From: Picocystis sp. L7
Lineage: Eukaryota > Chlorophyta > Picocystophyceae > Picocystales > Picocystaceae
Assembly: GCA_020975725.1 (NCBI GenBank)
Contig: QXJR01000004.1
Location: 434,001-498,000 of the forward strand
Direction: 5' to 3'
DNA: 64,000 bases
The notes under the pieces were generated by a model. That model ran no database searches. It was not told the DNA's origin and was given only the letters and a program-made list of their open reading frames with translations. Positions 50,740-61,866 of the stretch are shown here, piece after piece (the first letter of the stretch is position 1; every line of letters begins with the position of its first letter). The position numbers and the translations under genes were made by a program.

Positions 50740-52151
50740 TCACCCCTCCTCCCCAAACTCCTTTGTGAATCTCTCATGGATTTCCAGATCTTTCTTGGAG
50801 ACAGTTGGCCTTGCCCTCACAAGCACTCTTTCGAAATCTACGCGATTGATCCTGGGTGGGTAAATTTTTTCGGACAAACCTTCACTGGCAAGACTCTCTA
50901 AGGTGGCAGGAAATCCCTCCGGCGAACCTGGCGAACAAGGTTCATACACTTCTTCCCCCTTCTCATTCGTGACTTTGCGGAAGTATGTTGCATCCTGAGT
51001 TTTCCTGATTGGTTCAAAGAGAACATCTTTGACCATTACAGCAATGTCCGAGCCTGTGAAACCTTCAGTCCTCTTTGCCAACTCTTCGAAGTCTGCCTTC
51101 CCAAGTGAGTGCGGTGTGTCTCCTAGGTGTACTTTGAACATGTGTGCACGAGCTGCCACGTCGGGCAGCGGGATGTAAATACGCTTGTCAAACCTACGGC
51201 GCATTGCTTGGTCGAGGTTGTAAGGCATATTCGTAGCAGCCAGAACAAGAACCTTGTTGTCCGAGGTATTCACGCCCTGCATTTGGACCAAGAACTCTGT
51301 TTTGATTCTTCTGGCTGCCTCACTTTCTCCTTCCCCTCGCTGACTGCACAGTGAGTCAACCTCATCGATGAAGATGATCGATGGTGCATTTTCCCGGGCC
51401 ATCTGAAACAACTGGCTCACAAGCTTTTCACTTTCCCCCATCCATTTGGACACAAGATCAGACGAAGAGACAGCATAGAACGTAGAATCTGCTTCAGTAG
51501 CCACGGCTTTGGCCAGGTAAGATTTGCCTGTTCCGGGCGGGCCATACAGCAGGAAGCCCGACCATGCTTTCCGTTTCCCGGTGAAGAACTGTGGGAATTT
51601 CACGGGTAGGATGACTGCTTCTTGCAGGGCTGCCTTCGCACCATCTAGACCAGCCACGTCGCTCCATTTCACATTGGGTTTTTCGGTGATGACTGCGTTC
51701 CCCAACGCACCTCTGAGCCTTGCGACTTCGGCGTCTTCCTCGTGAGCCCCGTTGTCGTTCGATCCAGCCGTGGGTCTAGCTTTCGTGCCGATCCCTGCGT
51801 TTCCACTCCCATTGGTAGGACTGTGCACTTTCTTGTCGATGACACCTCGCAGCGTCTCGGCACGTTCCAAGTACTCCTTGAACTGCGTCGTCCACGTTCC
51901 ATCCGACGGTCAGCCTGTTGTCGAGTGCCACGTGACACGCGTTTTCCTCGGGCCTCTTCCGGGATGACCGCACGTACCTTGTTTGTGATGGCTTCTTTGG
52001 CTTTGGGATTCTTCTCATATTTGAGGTGGGTCTTGAAGTATTCCAATGCATACATGTACAGCTTCAAAGCTTCGTCGTAGTTGCCGGCATTGTCCTCTTC
52101 CACGGCCTGTTTGACGTACTCGATCGCCTTCTCCTTGAAGTCCGTGTACAT
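50740..52151 (-). CDS. VPS4: VPS4, ESCRT-III disassembly AAA ATPase
   Basis: 438 aa from exons 51978-52151 and 50740-51882 (complement). VPS4 pulls apart ESCRT-III filaments after membrane scission. Exon 1 is the MIT domain (KAIEYVKQAVEEDNAGNYDE, ALKLYMYALEYF). Exon 2 resumes FKEYLERAETLRGVI and holds the AAA module: Walker A GPPGTGKSY, Walker B IIFIDEVDSL, sensor/arginine region ATNMPYNLDQAMRRRFDKR and the VPS4 C-terminal helix (FTKEFGEEG at the end). Donor gtacgtgc and acceptor acgcag join in phase 0. Length equals human VPS4 (437 aa). Confidence 0.96.
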
Positions 52152-52623
52152 GGCGCGCTCCTCCCTTCGAGTGGAAGACAGAAGGATCGATTCGGACGCG
52201 ATGCAGCCGCTCCCGTGCGTCTCACGCGCACACGCGGTGCGCTCGTTGGGCGGATGGCGTCGTCTTCGTGCTTCTCCCACGTCGGAAACGGTGTCGGTGC
52301 TCCTTCCGGTTCTATCCGGGATCGAAAGGGAGGTCTTGATCGGAAGGTCGTTTCAAAGGGTCCCTTCCAACCCAGGTGGAGAAGGGACGGGATCCTGGGG
52401 TTCAGGAAGGGACCAGGTCCAGACCCATGGACGAATGGCGCTCAAGGAGGATGGTGGACAGGCAACCATGGCGCATCTGGAACGGACATCGCACCTGCAG
52501 ATGTGGAAGGAAGGGTAGAGAAAGAAGAATCTGGCGACCGATGGTTCGATCCAGGATAGGAAGGGACCCGCAAGGACCCGGAAGGATGGGAGGGGAGGAG
52601 GTAGGCCTAGGTCTGGAAGATCG
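52152..52623. promoter_or_regulatory. Divergent promoter of VPS4 and the MUN-domain gene
   Basis: 472 bp between start codons, with GGGATCGAAAGGGAGG near 52316, GGTCGTTTCAAAGGGTCCC near 52343, and GGATCC near 52550. Confidence 0.45.
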
Positions 52624-55600
52624 ATGCAGGTGGATGCTTGGACGCGCAAGCCACAGAAACGTAAGAAGGATGCCGTCCTCGATCACTTTCGAATGGAGAC
52701 ATTCGTCCGCGACTGTCTGGATTGGCGCACACGTCCTTCGTGGACCTGCAACCATACCATTTGGGTCACGGCACCGTCCATTGCCGAGTCGACACCGGTT
52801 CCAAAAGGACGCCAACATCCACCACAGATGTTTCACGCAGGTGACCAGTCTTCCCTCGTGTCGTTTACGAATCCTTCCTGTCGTGACCAACGAAACGTCA
52901 GGCCTGGGCCTGGGGACCATCCGCCTCTGCGATCCAGCCCGTCGGTTCTCCGAAACCGGGGCGACCCTGCTCAGGAACCCGGTCGTTCCGTCCCGGGGTC
53001 GCACCTCTCGCCGCAGAGGAATGAGACCGCCCCCATGCCCATCCAAACTTTCTGCCCGTTGGAAGACGCTCCCACCTCCCAGGAGGATCCTCACCACCAG
53101 GCGACGTCTCCACAACTGCAGCCGCACACCGGACCACTTCGCCGAGACGGCACGCGCTCGCAAGAAGCGAGCGCATCCGGAGACGAACAGCAGTCCGCAA
53201 TCCTGCATGGTACAGGAAAACAACGGGTCATGTTCGGAGACTCGGGATACACCGACAGAGATCATTGGACCGACAGACAAGAGAACCACGAGAGACTTAC
53301 CCCTTCCAATTCTCGCAGTCGGACAGCGACGCCAGTCAAGCTCGGTTGGACCACTCCCTTCGACAACGACCCTCCGACAGAAGAATACAATGTGAGAGAA
53401 AGCGCCGCATGGACGAAAAAACTAGCCGAAACATTCCGGAGGCCGCTGTTCGAAAACTTCCACTATCTGGGGGATGGCAAGGACAACGAGGATGTTGGTC
53501 AGGAAGAGGTACTGCCGGTGCCGCAAAGCTCGATTTCTCCGACTTTGATGCCGATGACAAACAAGCAGGATCCTGCACTTGCGGCCAACCTCAGAGGATC
53601 AACCAGTGATCGGCTCAAACTCAACGAAGGATACAAGCAGGACATGCAGAAGGAAGACTTGTACGATGATGTACTTCGTGTGCACTCTGTGGATGACGAG
53701 GGTTCCAAAGAGCATGAATTAAGCGAAGAAGTGGAACGTCGAACCAAAAACGAAGACGCTGCCGATCTCCACTCTGCTTGCTGCAAGGAGAAAAAGCAGG
53801 TGAGCAGCCACGCCATGCTGGTCGATCCTCCACCGGACGTCCCCCGAGGATCCGTCATTCCACCTCCAAAAAAAGATGAAATATGGCCGTACATGGTGGC
53901 ATATGAATCCTGTCTACAAATCTGCATCAAAGCCGACAACAGCGATTCGAGGTATTTCTTGAAGGACAGTTGCAAGCACCTGAAGGAATCATTCAGTCTG
54001 ATGCCTCACCTCCTAGGCAAAGATTCGGCTGAGCAGCAGAGCAACTCTGCCAGTTTAACGAAAGACCAGAAAGCCAATCACGAGGAAGCGCCATCCATTG
54101 GCAAAGCAACTGTTGCTCATCCAGACACGAGACCAATTGAGCGAGAGTCAGACTTCCCTTCTCCTAGACCAGACGAGGGAAAGGGGATGCTGGAAACAAG
54201 CTACATACTAGAGATTGCTAAAATACAAGATGCAAAGACCAAAAAGAAAGGATTGCTGAGTTTTGGGAGAAAGGACAGCCCCGCAATCTGCACTATCAGC
54301 TTCACAAGCTCTTCAGCTGGCAATAGTAAGCCAATCATTCCTGGTTCTGGGCAATGCGTGGAGTTCAACATCAACGGCGAAATGTTGGGGGACATCCTCA
54401 CCACAGCAAGAAGAGATGGCAAGAGTACCAGCAGCGCAAGAATTCCGGTTCCTGTTTTAAGGGAGTCGGATAACTGGGTTGAATACTGGGCATCCTTGTA
54501 TTCGCCATCTCAGGTATTGGAAGGTTCAGTTTTGATCCGCATCAAGTGCACACAATCGTTGTCAAGCTCCCTCGAGAAATTCTCCAGCTTCAATTTTCAG
54601 TCCACTCCGACGAGTATGAGGAGCTTAGGTCGGAGCAAGTCTGTCCCTTCTGCAACGTTCACTAGCCCAGCTAAAAAACAACGTTCTACCCTCATGTGTC
54701 CACAGAAAGGTTATGATCTGTGCTTGAAGGTTGCATTGCGGTACCTTGAGTTCCGTAGACGCAGGCTTTCCCTTCATGGCCCATGGTCTTGGCTCCTGGG
54801 GGAATATGCTGGGCGGCACCGAATCAGTGATGCGTACTGTCGATTGAGGTACTTGCTAGTCATCATGATGGAAGCAACACCGACGGTCGATTGTTTGGAC
54901 CTGGTGTTAATGGAGCTGCGGCCTGTGCTCAAAGTCTTCGACGGAAACAAGCTGACGGACAAGGAACAAAAAATGTTAGCAGTTCTAAATGACAAGATGC
55001 ATGCACTGCTTCAGATTTGCTTCGAAAATTATAACTGTCTGCATGAAGGCCAAGAGAAGGGAGTCTTGGAGGACGTTTTTCTACCACTGGAAGATGGCTG
55101 GCAGAAAAAGTGCCCCGCTCCTGCACTTCGCTGTGCAGTTGAGCTATTTCACGTTTTAAACACAGATGAAACTGGGGTTCCGACCAAACAGAGCATGAAG
55201 ACAATGGAGAGCCAGTTCCGTGCAGCTGCCAGGCGACGTGCAAGAAAGTCTCTCAAACATGTGCAGCAGGCGTTCGCAAAAACAAACTTCAGCGATGACC
55301 ATCACAAATCGACTATCTTCCAAGCCTATGCAAAGGTCTGCTTTTACATTATCGGTCTCCTCCAGCTTGATGCACACATTTACAAACAGGATGTTATTCC
55401 CAGAGGACTTGAACTGGTCTCCCTAGCAGGTGAAGAGTACAGCAAACAGCTTCGAGAGGGAATTGGGCTGTTCCTACAGAGAAATCCTCCAAGAGACTGC
55501 AACGATGCGGTGGTTTCCCTCATTCATGCCCTTAAAGACTTTGAGCACGAGCTGCATCTGCAAGACGTTGAGCAGCCCAAAGGTGGTGCCAAAGCGCGCA

Positions 55601-56658
55601 CACTCTTGGGTGGCTTTGTCAGATCTTGGGTGGATGCCGATAGAACCAGGCTCGTGGAGCGCTTCAGTATTGAAAGGCAAAAAACCTCCATGGTTGAATA
55701 CAGCTGCATGGTTCAAGACAAGCCTTCCGTGGCTCCGCCGGTCAATGAGATGGAGGTAGAAATCCGAAAGGTGATGGACAAGTACAAACCAATAGTTCAG
55801 ACATGGCCAGATATGTCCGTCATGGTTGAGGCAGCATTGTGTGACATCATAAGGGCTGTGCACCACCTCCTCGAGCGGGGCTGTGCTGTTCACTTGCCGA
55901 GTAGGAGGGGGTCCCATTTGCATCAGCCACTTCAGAAGAAGACAGGACAAGAAAAGCCATTCGTTGTTCATAGGGTGGCTGGGTTGCATATGAATTCCAT
56001 GAAACAGATTCTTCACATACTACCCTCTGTGGCCCTTGAGATGAGGAAGTGGACGGAATCAGCAGACCGTAGGGTTTCTATCGACGATGCTGGCAACCGC
56101 GTTGAGAAAAAACACGAGGGAGGAGCCCAGCCAGGAGATCTCTTCGAAAAACTTCTTGGCGAGCTTAGGGCATCCTATGCAAATTCACTGACACCTATTG
56201 TTGAGAGGATCCATGACAACTTTAGCTCCAATCCTTCAACTTCAATCAAAACATTGCTCGCTGGCTGCAAAGGTGTCACAAGTGATGTTGAAATGAGCGC
56301 AATTCTTAGGCCGCTTACAAAAAAGCTTGGTGAGGCACTTGAAGATCTCTCCACAATGTTTGTGCCACGTGCCTATGCTGGAATATGCCGTGGTATATGG
56401 GACCACACGTTCAAAGAGATCCTGGTTTATCTGGAGGAGTTGGACGAGCTCAAGGAGAACCGAGGCTGGGTGAAGCGTCAGTCCTGCACGGCTGCCACAG
56501 AGGTGCTGGTTAGTTTCTTCTCGGAGAAAATTGCTCGAGGTTTGGGCGATGAGTTTTTGGAGAAAGACGTAGATTTGCCATATCATGTGAGCCGGGTGCG
56601 TCAAATGCTCGCAAAAGCCTTGCCCACAAGCTTGACCCATTCTTTTTCTGTTTACTAG
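52624..56658 (+). CDS. PATROL1-like MUN-domain protein (DUF810, Munc13-related)
   Basis: 1,344 aa from the ATG at 52624; an ATG at 53035 would give 1,207 aa, and the first ~140 residues are poorly ordered. Plant DUF810 proteins such as PATROL1 carry a MUN domain and promote exocytic delivery to the plasma membrane. Residues ~720-1,344 are helical and fit the family: KGYDLCLKVALRYLEFRRR, FRAAARRRARKSLKHVQQA and, at the end, QSCTAATEVLVSFFSEKIA with LPYHVSRVRQMLAKALP. The N-terminal third is Pro/Ser/Asp-rich. No C2 or C1 domain is visible, unlike animal Munc13. Intronless. Confidence 0.72.
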   Translation: MQVDAWTRKPQKRKKDAVLDHFRMETFVRDCLDWRTRPSWTCNHTIWVTAPSIAESTPVPKGRQHPPQMFHAGDQSSLVSFTNPSCRDQRNVRPGPGDHPPLRSSPSVLRNRGDPAQEPGRSVPGSHLSPQRNETAPMPIQTFCPLEDAPTSQEDPHHQATSPQLQPHTGPLRRDGTRSQEASASGDEQQSAILHGTGKQRVMFGDSGYTDRDHWTDRQENHERLTPSNSRSRTATPVKLGWTTPFDNDPPTEEYNVRESAAWTKKLAETFRRPLFENFHYLGDGKDNEDVGQEEVLPVPQSSISPTLMPMTNKQDPALAANLRGSTSDRLKLNEGYKQDMQKEDLYDDVLRVHSVDDEGSKEHELSEEVERRTKNEDAADLHSACCKEKKQVSSHAMLVDPPPDVPRGSVIPPPKKDEIWPYMVAYESCLQICIKADNSDSRYFLKDSCKHLKESFSLMPHLLGKDSAEQQSNSASLTKDQKANHEEAPSIGKATVAHPDTRPIERESDFPSPRPDEGKGMLETSYILEIAKIQDAKTKKKGLLSFGRKDSPAICTISFTSSSAGNSKPIIPGSGQCVEFNINGEMLGDILTTARRDGKSTSSARIPVPVLRESDNWVEYWASLYSPSQVLEGSVLIRIKCTQSLSSSLEKFSSFNFQSTPTSMRSLGRSKSVPSATFTSPAKKQRSTLMCPQKGYDLCLKVALRYLEFRRRRLSLHGPWSWLLGEYAGRHRISDAYCRLRYLLVIMMEATPTVDCLDLVLMELRPVLKVFDGNKLTDKEQKMLAVLNDKMHALLQICFENYNCLHEGQEKGVLEDVFLPLEDGWQKKCPAPALRCAVELFHVLNTDETGVPTKQSMKTMESQFRAAARRRARKSLKHVQQAFAKTNFSDDHHKSTIFQAYAKVCFYIIGLLQLDAHIYKQDVIPRGLELVSLAGEEYSKQLREGIGLFLQRNPPRDCNDAVVSLIHALKDFEHELHLQDVEQPKGGAKARTLLGGFVRSWVDADRTRLVERFSIERQKTSMVEYSCMVQDKPSVAPPVNEMEVEIRKVMDKYKPIVQTWPDMSVMVEAALCDIIRAVHHLLERGCAVHLPSRRGSHLHQPLQKKTGQEKPFVVHRVAGLHMNSMKQILHILPSVALEMRKWTESADRRVSIDDAGNRVEKKHEGGAQPGDLFEKLLGELRASYANSLTPIVERIHDNFSSNPSTSIKTLLAGCKGVTSDVEMSAILRPLTKKLGEALEDLSTMFVPRAYAGICRGIWDHTFKEILVYLEELDELKENRGWVKRQSCTAATEVLVSFFSEKIARGLGDEFLEKDVDLPYHVSRVRQMLAKALPTSLTHSFSVY

Positions 56659-57540
56659 TTTGGAATGTGCTAGGAATAGATGGACGTTCCGTCTTCAATA
56701 ATGTGTTGTTTGCCTTCACCATCTCCTCCCCCTTTTGATGCAATTCATGAACATCTGCGTGGCCTTTTCCTACGGCCCACTTCTGACTGATACTTCTAGT
56801 GGCACCGCCACATCGTGTGATCCAGCCTTACCACGGCCTTGCATTGTCCTTGCTTCTACCTCCTTCACTCGTGTGCCTTGGTGGGCTGCTTCTGATCCTT
56901 GATGTAGGATTCCTTTCCCATCCTACACCGGGTCCACCTTCCCATGTGGGTTGGGGAGCCGTTTGGTCGCCTTTCCCATCCGTTCCATTCGTTTGTGTGG
57001 AATGGGGACAGTTCGTTGGCCTCCCGGATCGAGGGTTGGTGGTGTGGGTTCTCCACCCTTGGTTCCGATTGGTGGGAGTCCGGTCTGGATGGATCTGGAA
57101 CCGGGGTGGGCACCCAGGTGGGTGGGTGGGGTCGATCGTTCACTCCTGAACCCTAGTCCCTTTTTCGTAGGGTTGAGGAGGGCCGGGACCAGGGGATCGA
57201 GGGTGAAGAAGGAGATCTGGAGCAGGATGAGGGGATTCCCTCGAGCCTTGGAAAGATCGGGGATGCCCGATCGCACACCCTCCCCATCCGAACGAGCGAT
57301 CGAGCCTCGCGACCGTGGAGGAATGCATCCTCGACACCATCGGTTCCCATCCGCCCCCGATTCCCGACTTTTCCCTTTCGCTTTTTCCCCCTCTCTTCCG
57401 TGGCTCGAAGGGTCTCCCCTCCCCTTGGGTCTCTGGGCGTCCCGTACCCCCTCCCCTTGGGGATCGGATGGGATGGATCCACCTGGGCCTCTCCTCTCCT
57501 CCCCACACTTCTCGTCCAGTCCACTCGAACACCACACGCG
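56659..57540. other. Intergenic before PsbY
   Basis: About 880 bp. No gene seen. The region from 57170 is GC-rich, with GGAAAGATCGGGG near 57250 and GGATCC near 57475, probably the PsbY promoter and leader. Confidence 0.35.
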
Positions 57541-58726
57541 ATGGCCACCGCCGCAGCCACGAGGACCGCGATCTCCGCCTCTGCAGGGACCAGGAAGGGA
57601 CACGTGCGCACTGCCAAGCGCGTGCAGGTCGCGAGAAACGTGCAGGCGAAAGCGTCCCCCGCCCAAAGAACCCCGGACGTGCGAAAGGTGCGAGGAAAAG
57701 AGCGTAGGAACGAAGCGAGGAGAAGGCAACCTCCAACGCAACGAAAAGGATGTACGACTCCGATCGATCAAGAGGAGACGAAAGAAGGCGGGATCGATGA
57801 GATGGAGGGAAGCGGGCGAACATGTGCTTGTGCAGAGAGAATAATCGCTGACGACAGAACACGTCCGTCCTTCCACGACGATGGACAATGCGTTTCTCCT
57901 GCTCCAGACGATAGACTTTGCTGGAATTTCCCTTGCCACGCTCGGATCGTCGGCACTGGTGGCCGGGCAGGCCGATGCCGCACAGCAAATGGCAGACTTG
58001 GCCAGCGACAACCGCCTGGGTTCGATCCTCTTCTTGCTTGCACCTGCTCTCGGATGGGTTGGATTCAACATCCTAGGACCCTTCCAGAACCAGCTCAACA
58101 ACATGCAGAACAAGAAGGCGCTTGCTGCGGGACTCGGCATTTCTGCTGCAGCAATGCTCGCCATGCCCGAGACAGCTGATGCCGCCCAAGAAGTCATGGC
58201 CATTGCAGCGGACAAGCGCTTTGCGACCATCTTGGTTCTCCTCTTCCCTGCCATTGGTTGGGTACTCTTCAATATCGCAGGGCCCTTTTTGAATCAGCTA
58301 AACAACATGCAGAACAAGAAGGCTCTAGCCGCTGGACTCGGCCTTTCTGCGGCAGCCCTTTTGTCGATGCCCGAGACGGCTGACGCGGCCCAGGAGGTCA
58401 TGACTGTGGCTGGCGACAACCGCCTGGGTTCGATCCTCTTCTTGCTTGCACCTGCTCTCGGATGGGTTGGATTCAACATCCTAGGACCCTTCCAGAACCA
58501 GCTCAACAACATGCAGGACAAGAAGGCTCTTGCTGGGGGACTTGGCATTTCTGCTGCAGCGATGCTGGCCATGCCTGAGACGGCCGATGCGGCTCAGGAA
58601 GTCATGGCCGTGGCGGCTGACAATCGCCTTGGGTCTATTCTGTTCCTCCTTTTCCCTGCCATTGGTTGGGTGCTCTTCAACATCCTGGGCCCGTTCCAGA
58701 ATCAACTGAAGAACATGCAGAAGTGA
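57541..58726 (+). CDS. psbY: PsbY polyprotein with four PsbY units
   Basis: 321 aa from exons 57541-57687 and 57908-58726. PsbY is a single-helix photosystem II subunit beside cytochrome b559. Exon 1 is a transit peptide (MATAAATRTAISASAG...). Exon 2 encodes four PsbY units, each with a helix like LGSILFLLAPALGWVGFNIL and an NQLNNMQ end. Units 2-4 follow linkers with a hydrophobic stretch and a thylakoid-type cleavage site (MPETADAAQ); unit 1 follows QADAAQ. Land plants usually have two units. Units 1 and 3 are identical over 104 bp; units 2 and 4 form the other pair. The donor at 57688 (gtgcgagg) and acceptor at 57907 (tccag) restore frame; the in-frame ATG at 57881 would lack a transit peptide. 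Confidence 0.92.
58005..58108 (+). repeat. PsbY internal repeat, copy 1
   Basis: These 104 bases are identical to 58413-58516, 408 bp downstream (two PsbY units). They encode the first PsbY helix. Confidence 0.97.
58413..58516 (+). repeat. PsbY internal repeat, copy 2
   Basis: Identical to 58005-58108, including all third-codon positions. It encodes the third PsbY unit, which suggests recent duplication or gene conversion. Confidence 0.97.
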
Positions 58727-58799
58727 TTGGAGAGCAGGAACTTCGAATAACGTGTAATGAATCTTGGCCTTCCAATGAAACTTTGGTCGGCTCTGCATC

Positions 58800-59762
58800 T
58801 CAAACAGAAGCAAGGTTGTACCAGTCTTTCAAGTACGTTTCATAGTTCAAGGATGCTGACCACTCAAGCATCGGATCAACACCACCAAGCGTCACTGCTA
58901 CTGTGTCGGGGTCGTTGGTGACGTGATGGCCAGGCTGTGCGACGCTGAGGTTGGCATCTCCCAGCTTCTCCAGCTTGGCCATCCATGCATACTTACGGTG
59001 TGTGCGTTTGCGTGTCCTAGCCTGCCGGAAGCTCTTGTTTGAGAGCATCTGCTTGGTATCTGAGGCACGCTTAGCACCCCCCAAGAGCTCACAGCTGCAG
59101 GCTCCATTTTCAAGACTGCCACCCGAAAAGCCAAGTCGTTCCAGATAGGACTGATAAATCTTTGCTTCCACCGGGGTCCATGGCAATCGCTCTTCTACAT
59201 GCCACTGTTTCTTCTTGCTTGCCTCCTCTCGCACTGCACCAACATCTGCATTTGCACAGCGGACAAATATTTTGTACACCAAGGAAGGTGGGTATTCACT
59301 TCCAGAGAAGCGTAGTCGCAGCTTCGCCCCTACGGCGTTGTCCGACAGAATCTCCACCTCTTCTTTGCGAATTAGACGTGATTTGGCGTGCTTTTCCAGG
59401 AAAGAGGCTATTTCTTTTAACTTGAGGAATGTCTTGCGGTCTTTCCATCTGCGCCAACAGCGCTGAATTTTGGCCGCTGCTTTCTCACGGCGCTTCCTGC
59501 AATCCAGAGCCGTTTTCACCGGTCCTTTCCACCACTTCTGTATCGCGATGGCGGCTTCCCTTTTCTTCAGGAATTCTCTCCTGTGTCTTTTCGTCAAGAA
59601 GGAGGCCTGAATTTTTCTCGCGCACCAGTCCTTGAACGCTTCGTCCACGGTTTGGCAAGCGAATCCACGCACCGGCGCCTTCCACACCCATCCGTGGGTC
59701 GGCGTGGGTAGCTTGGCCGTCTTTTCCAGGAACTCTCGAAGCACCACCTCGAAGGTTTCCAT
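58800..59762 (-). CDS. IQ-motif protein, C11orf65/MFI-like
   Basis: 320 aa from the ATG at 59762. At least three IQ-type calmodulin-binding stretches lie at about 35-105: CARKIQASFLTKRHR, EAAIAIQKWWKGPVK and AAAKIQRCWRRWKDRK. A beta-containing domain follows (GAKLRLRFSGSEYPPSLVYK). The C-terminus VDPMLEWSASLNYETYLKDW resembles the end of vertebrate C11orf65 (MFI, about 313 aa), an IQ protein found mostly in ciliated organisms. That identification is from memory of the pattern and not certain. The GTG that opens the frame at 59984 is not a likely start. Converges with PsbY (73 bp). Confidence 0.6.
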   Translation of the reverse strand: METFEVVLREFLEKTAKLPTPTHGWVWKAPVRGFACQTVDEAFKDWCARKIQASFLTKRHRREFLKKREAAIAIQKWWKGPVKTALDCRKRREKAAAKIQRCWRRWKDRKTFLKLKEIASFLEKHAKSRLIRKEEVEILSDNAVGAKLRLRFSGSEYPPSLVYKIFVRCANADVGAVREEASKKKQWHVEERLPWTPVEAKIYQSYLERLGFSGGSLENGACSCELLGGAKRASDTKQMLSNKSFRQARTRKRTHRKYAWMAKLEKLGDANLSVAQPGHHVTNDPDTVAVTLGGVDPMLEWSASLNYETYLKDWYNLASV

Positions 59763-59987
59763 CGTGGATCGCCACCTCGGTGTTGTTCCAGCGGTCGTGT
59801 GGTGGTGGTCGCGACGGAGGTGTCGGAGGACATGCGAGTCGGTCCCATGCCGACCCCCAAAAACGAAAACCGACACAGGCGGTGTCGGTCCGACCCGAGG
59901 AGGGGATGGACGGGGCAAGACCGGGTCCGTGGTACGTGTCGTGCAGAAGAAAAATGTATTGATGTGGTGGAAAGTTTCTCTCACGAA

Positions 59988-61216
59988 TTAAAGTTCCTCG
60001 TTCGGTACAGAAGATTCTCCAGCAGCGGGACCACCGGGGGTGGCGGATGCCCCTTCTGCAGACCCCGTCTGGTTCGCCGACAGCTGCTTGGGGGCGGCCA
60101 AGTTGAAGAACTCCAGCAGATCGTCATGTGCTCTCTGTGTAGCTTGGCGGACGGATGTTCCGTCCGGGCCTGTCCTGTAAAGGGCCCAGAACACCATTCC
60201 AGCGCCGCCAAGCGCAACTAGTCTTGATAGCATGTCTGGCTTCTTGGCATCCTTGTCCAAGCTATACAATGGCTTGAAGGCTTCCACCACCGGTAGTTCG
60301 TCCGACATGACGTTTGGAAGGAGCCAGAAGTGAAGTCCCAGCACTAGCCAACCAATCCCAAACAAAACCAGCCGCACCACCAGCAAACCTATCAAGAGGG
60401 AAAACATGGTCAAACTGGCATAGAAAACTATGATTTTGACGATGTTCGGAGCCACTGGGAGCAGGCAGCAGGAGATAGTGAAAACAACCAAACCAATGGA
60501 GAGTATCGCATTCAGCACTTTCCTTGGCTTTTCGTAGATCCAGGTGTAGAATCCATCTTCGACAAATTCTTGCACAGGGTGCATGACTGTCTTCTTGGGA
60601 AATTTAAGTAGCTTTCTTCCTGGCTTGGGCTTGGTATTGAGCCTGTCACAACGGTAAATGTAGTGGTACCGTAGCAATGCACTTCCTGCAACCTTGATTC
60701 TTTCTTCGATGTCCTGATTTGGCTTTGGAGGGGCTACTCCATCGAGCTTCTCGGGATGGGCCCGAAAATTCCGAAAGAAATCTTTCCCCCTGCGCAACTA
60801 CGCCGTCAGTACATTCCGTGTGATTCTATTCGCTCGCACCGGTCACGCATTGCTTTTTTCGCACCTGAAGAAGGCCACCCTTTTGTCGCCTTCGACGGCC
60901 TCTCTGGTCTCGATCCCTCCTTTACCTTGCAGGCCATCTGCGAGAACCGTCAAGGGGTTCTTGTTCTGTCCCTTTGAAGTCCACGTTCCGCAGGTCAGTC
61001 ACGCGATCGATTCCAAAGACGTGCTTCTTCCACTCCTCCTCTCGTGGTTGGTTCCCACGATGCGCGAGCACCTGTCCTTCGAGCACCTTTCCTCTCCGCC
61101 TGGGGCAGTCGCACTGCGTCGTGAACGAGTCTTCACGTGTTCCATGCACACGCATTCTTCGCGTTCTATCCTTCCAACCGTCTCACCTTGTCGTCCTTCG
61201 GTTTGCTCCACTGCAT
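59988..61216 (-). CDS. SEC62: SEC62, ER protein translocation subunit
   Basis: 312 aa from exons 61187-61216, 60865-60971 and 59988-60789 (complement). SEC62 works with SEC61/SEC63 in post-translational import into the ER. Exon 1 encodes only MQWSKPKDDK. Exon 2 gives NPLTVLADGLQGKGGIETRE and KRVAFFR, joining to GKDFFRNFRAHPEKL in exon 3, the plant-type RVEYFRGKDF motif. RYHYIYRCDRL and FVEDGFYTWIYEKPRK precede two membrane helices (AILSIGLVVFTISCCLLPV and a second one near LLIGLLVVRLVLFGIGWLVL), then HFWLLPNVMSDE. Donors are gtgagac and gtgcgaa; acceptors are tcaaag and gcgcag. All phases agree. Confidence 0.92.
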
Positions 61217-61866
61217 CGCGTCCTTCTTCGTGTGGGACCTACTGGCGGCCATTCCTCCTTTCGAACCTGGACGACCCCCTTTCTATCCGCCTTGATCCGG
61301 GTTCAAGACCAGCTTTCACCCGACGTTCGAAAGGGGAGGAACGAGACCGATTGGACCGGGATGTCTGGATCGTCGCATTCGAGGTTGGAGGAGGACCACC
61401 GTGGTTGGACGGGCTGGGTCCAGATGATCCAATGAGAAAGGGCAGGGGAAGAACAGAGTGCTTAGGATGCATGCACACAACAGAGGAAGAGGACGAGTGA
61501 CCCACAAGGAGCCAACTGCAAGAAGCAATCGACACCAGCAGGCGACCCTGACACCCCAAGGGTGCGTTCCACCATGCATTCGCAGGAGAAGGAACTGGCA
61601 CATGCCGGTCGAGGTGAGATGCCAACACCGCCAGCACACGATGTGAAGGCAAACCGTTGCACGCTTCGAGAGTGGAACTCCTTGCGAGGGAACTTGACGC
61701 ATGCATGGCGTTGGCACGCTTACTACGAGAGGGCAAGGTGTGGCGTGGGAGATCGCAACTCTCTTGAGCCGTGCAAGGTACTGGACCGGATATGAAAGAG
61801 CGCAGAAAGCGAATTTTGCAACCGATTCCCTCCAAAAATTGACTCATCCCTGCCGGAGCGTCCTAT
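61217..61866. other. Intergenic: SEC62 promoter and PsbP 3' flank
   Basis: 650 bp. GTTCGAAAGGGGAGG near 61325 sits about 110 bp from the SEC62 ATG, and GACCGATTGGACCGG follows near 61346. No gene is supported. Confidence 0.35.

Noticed and set aside
57881-57907. ATG at 57881 as the PsbY start
   Set aside because: It would lack a transit peptide; splicing at 57907 to the exon beginning at 57541 supplies one in frame.
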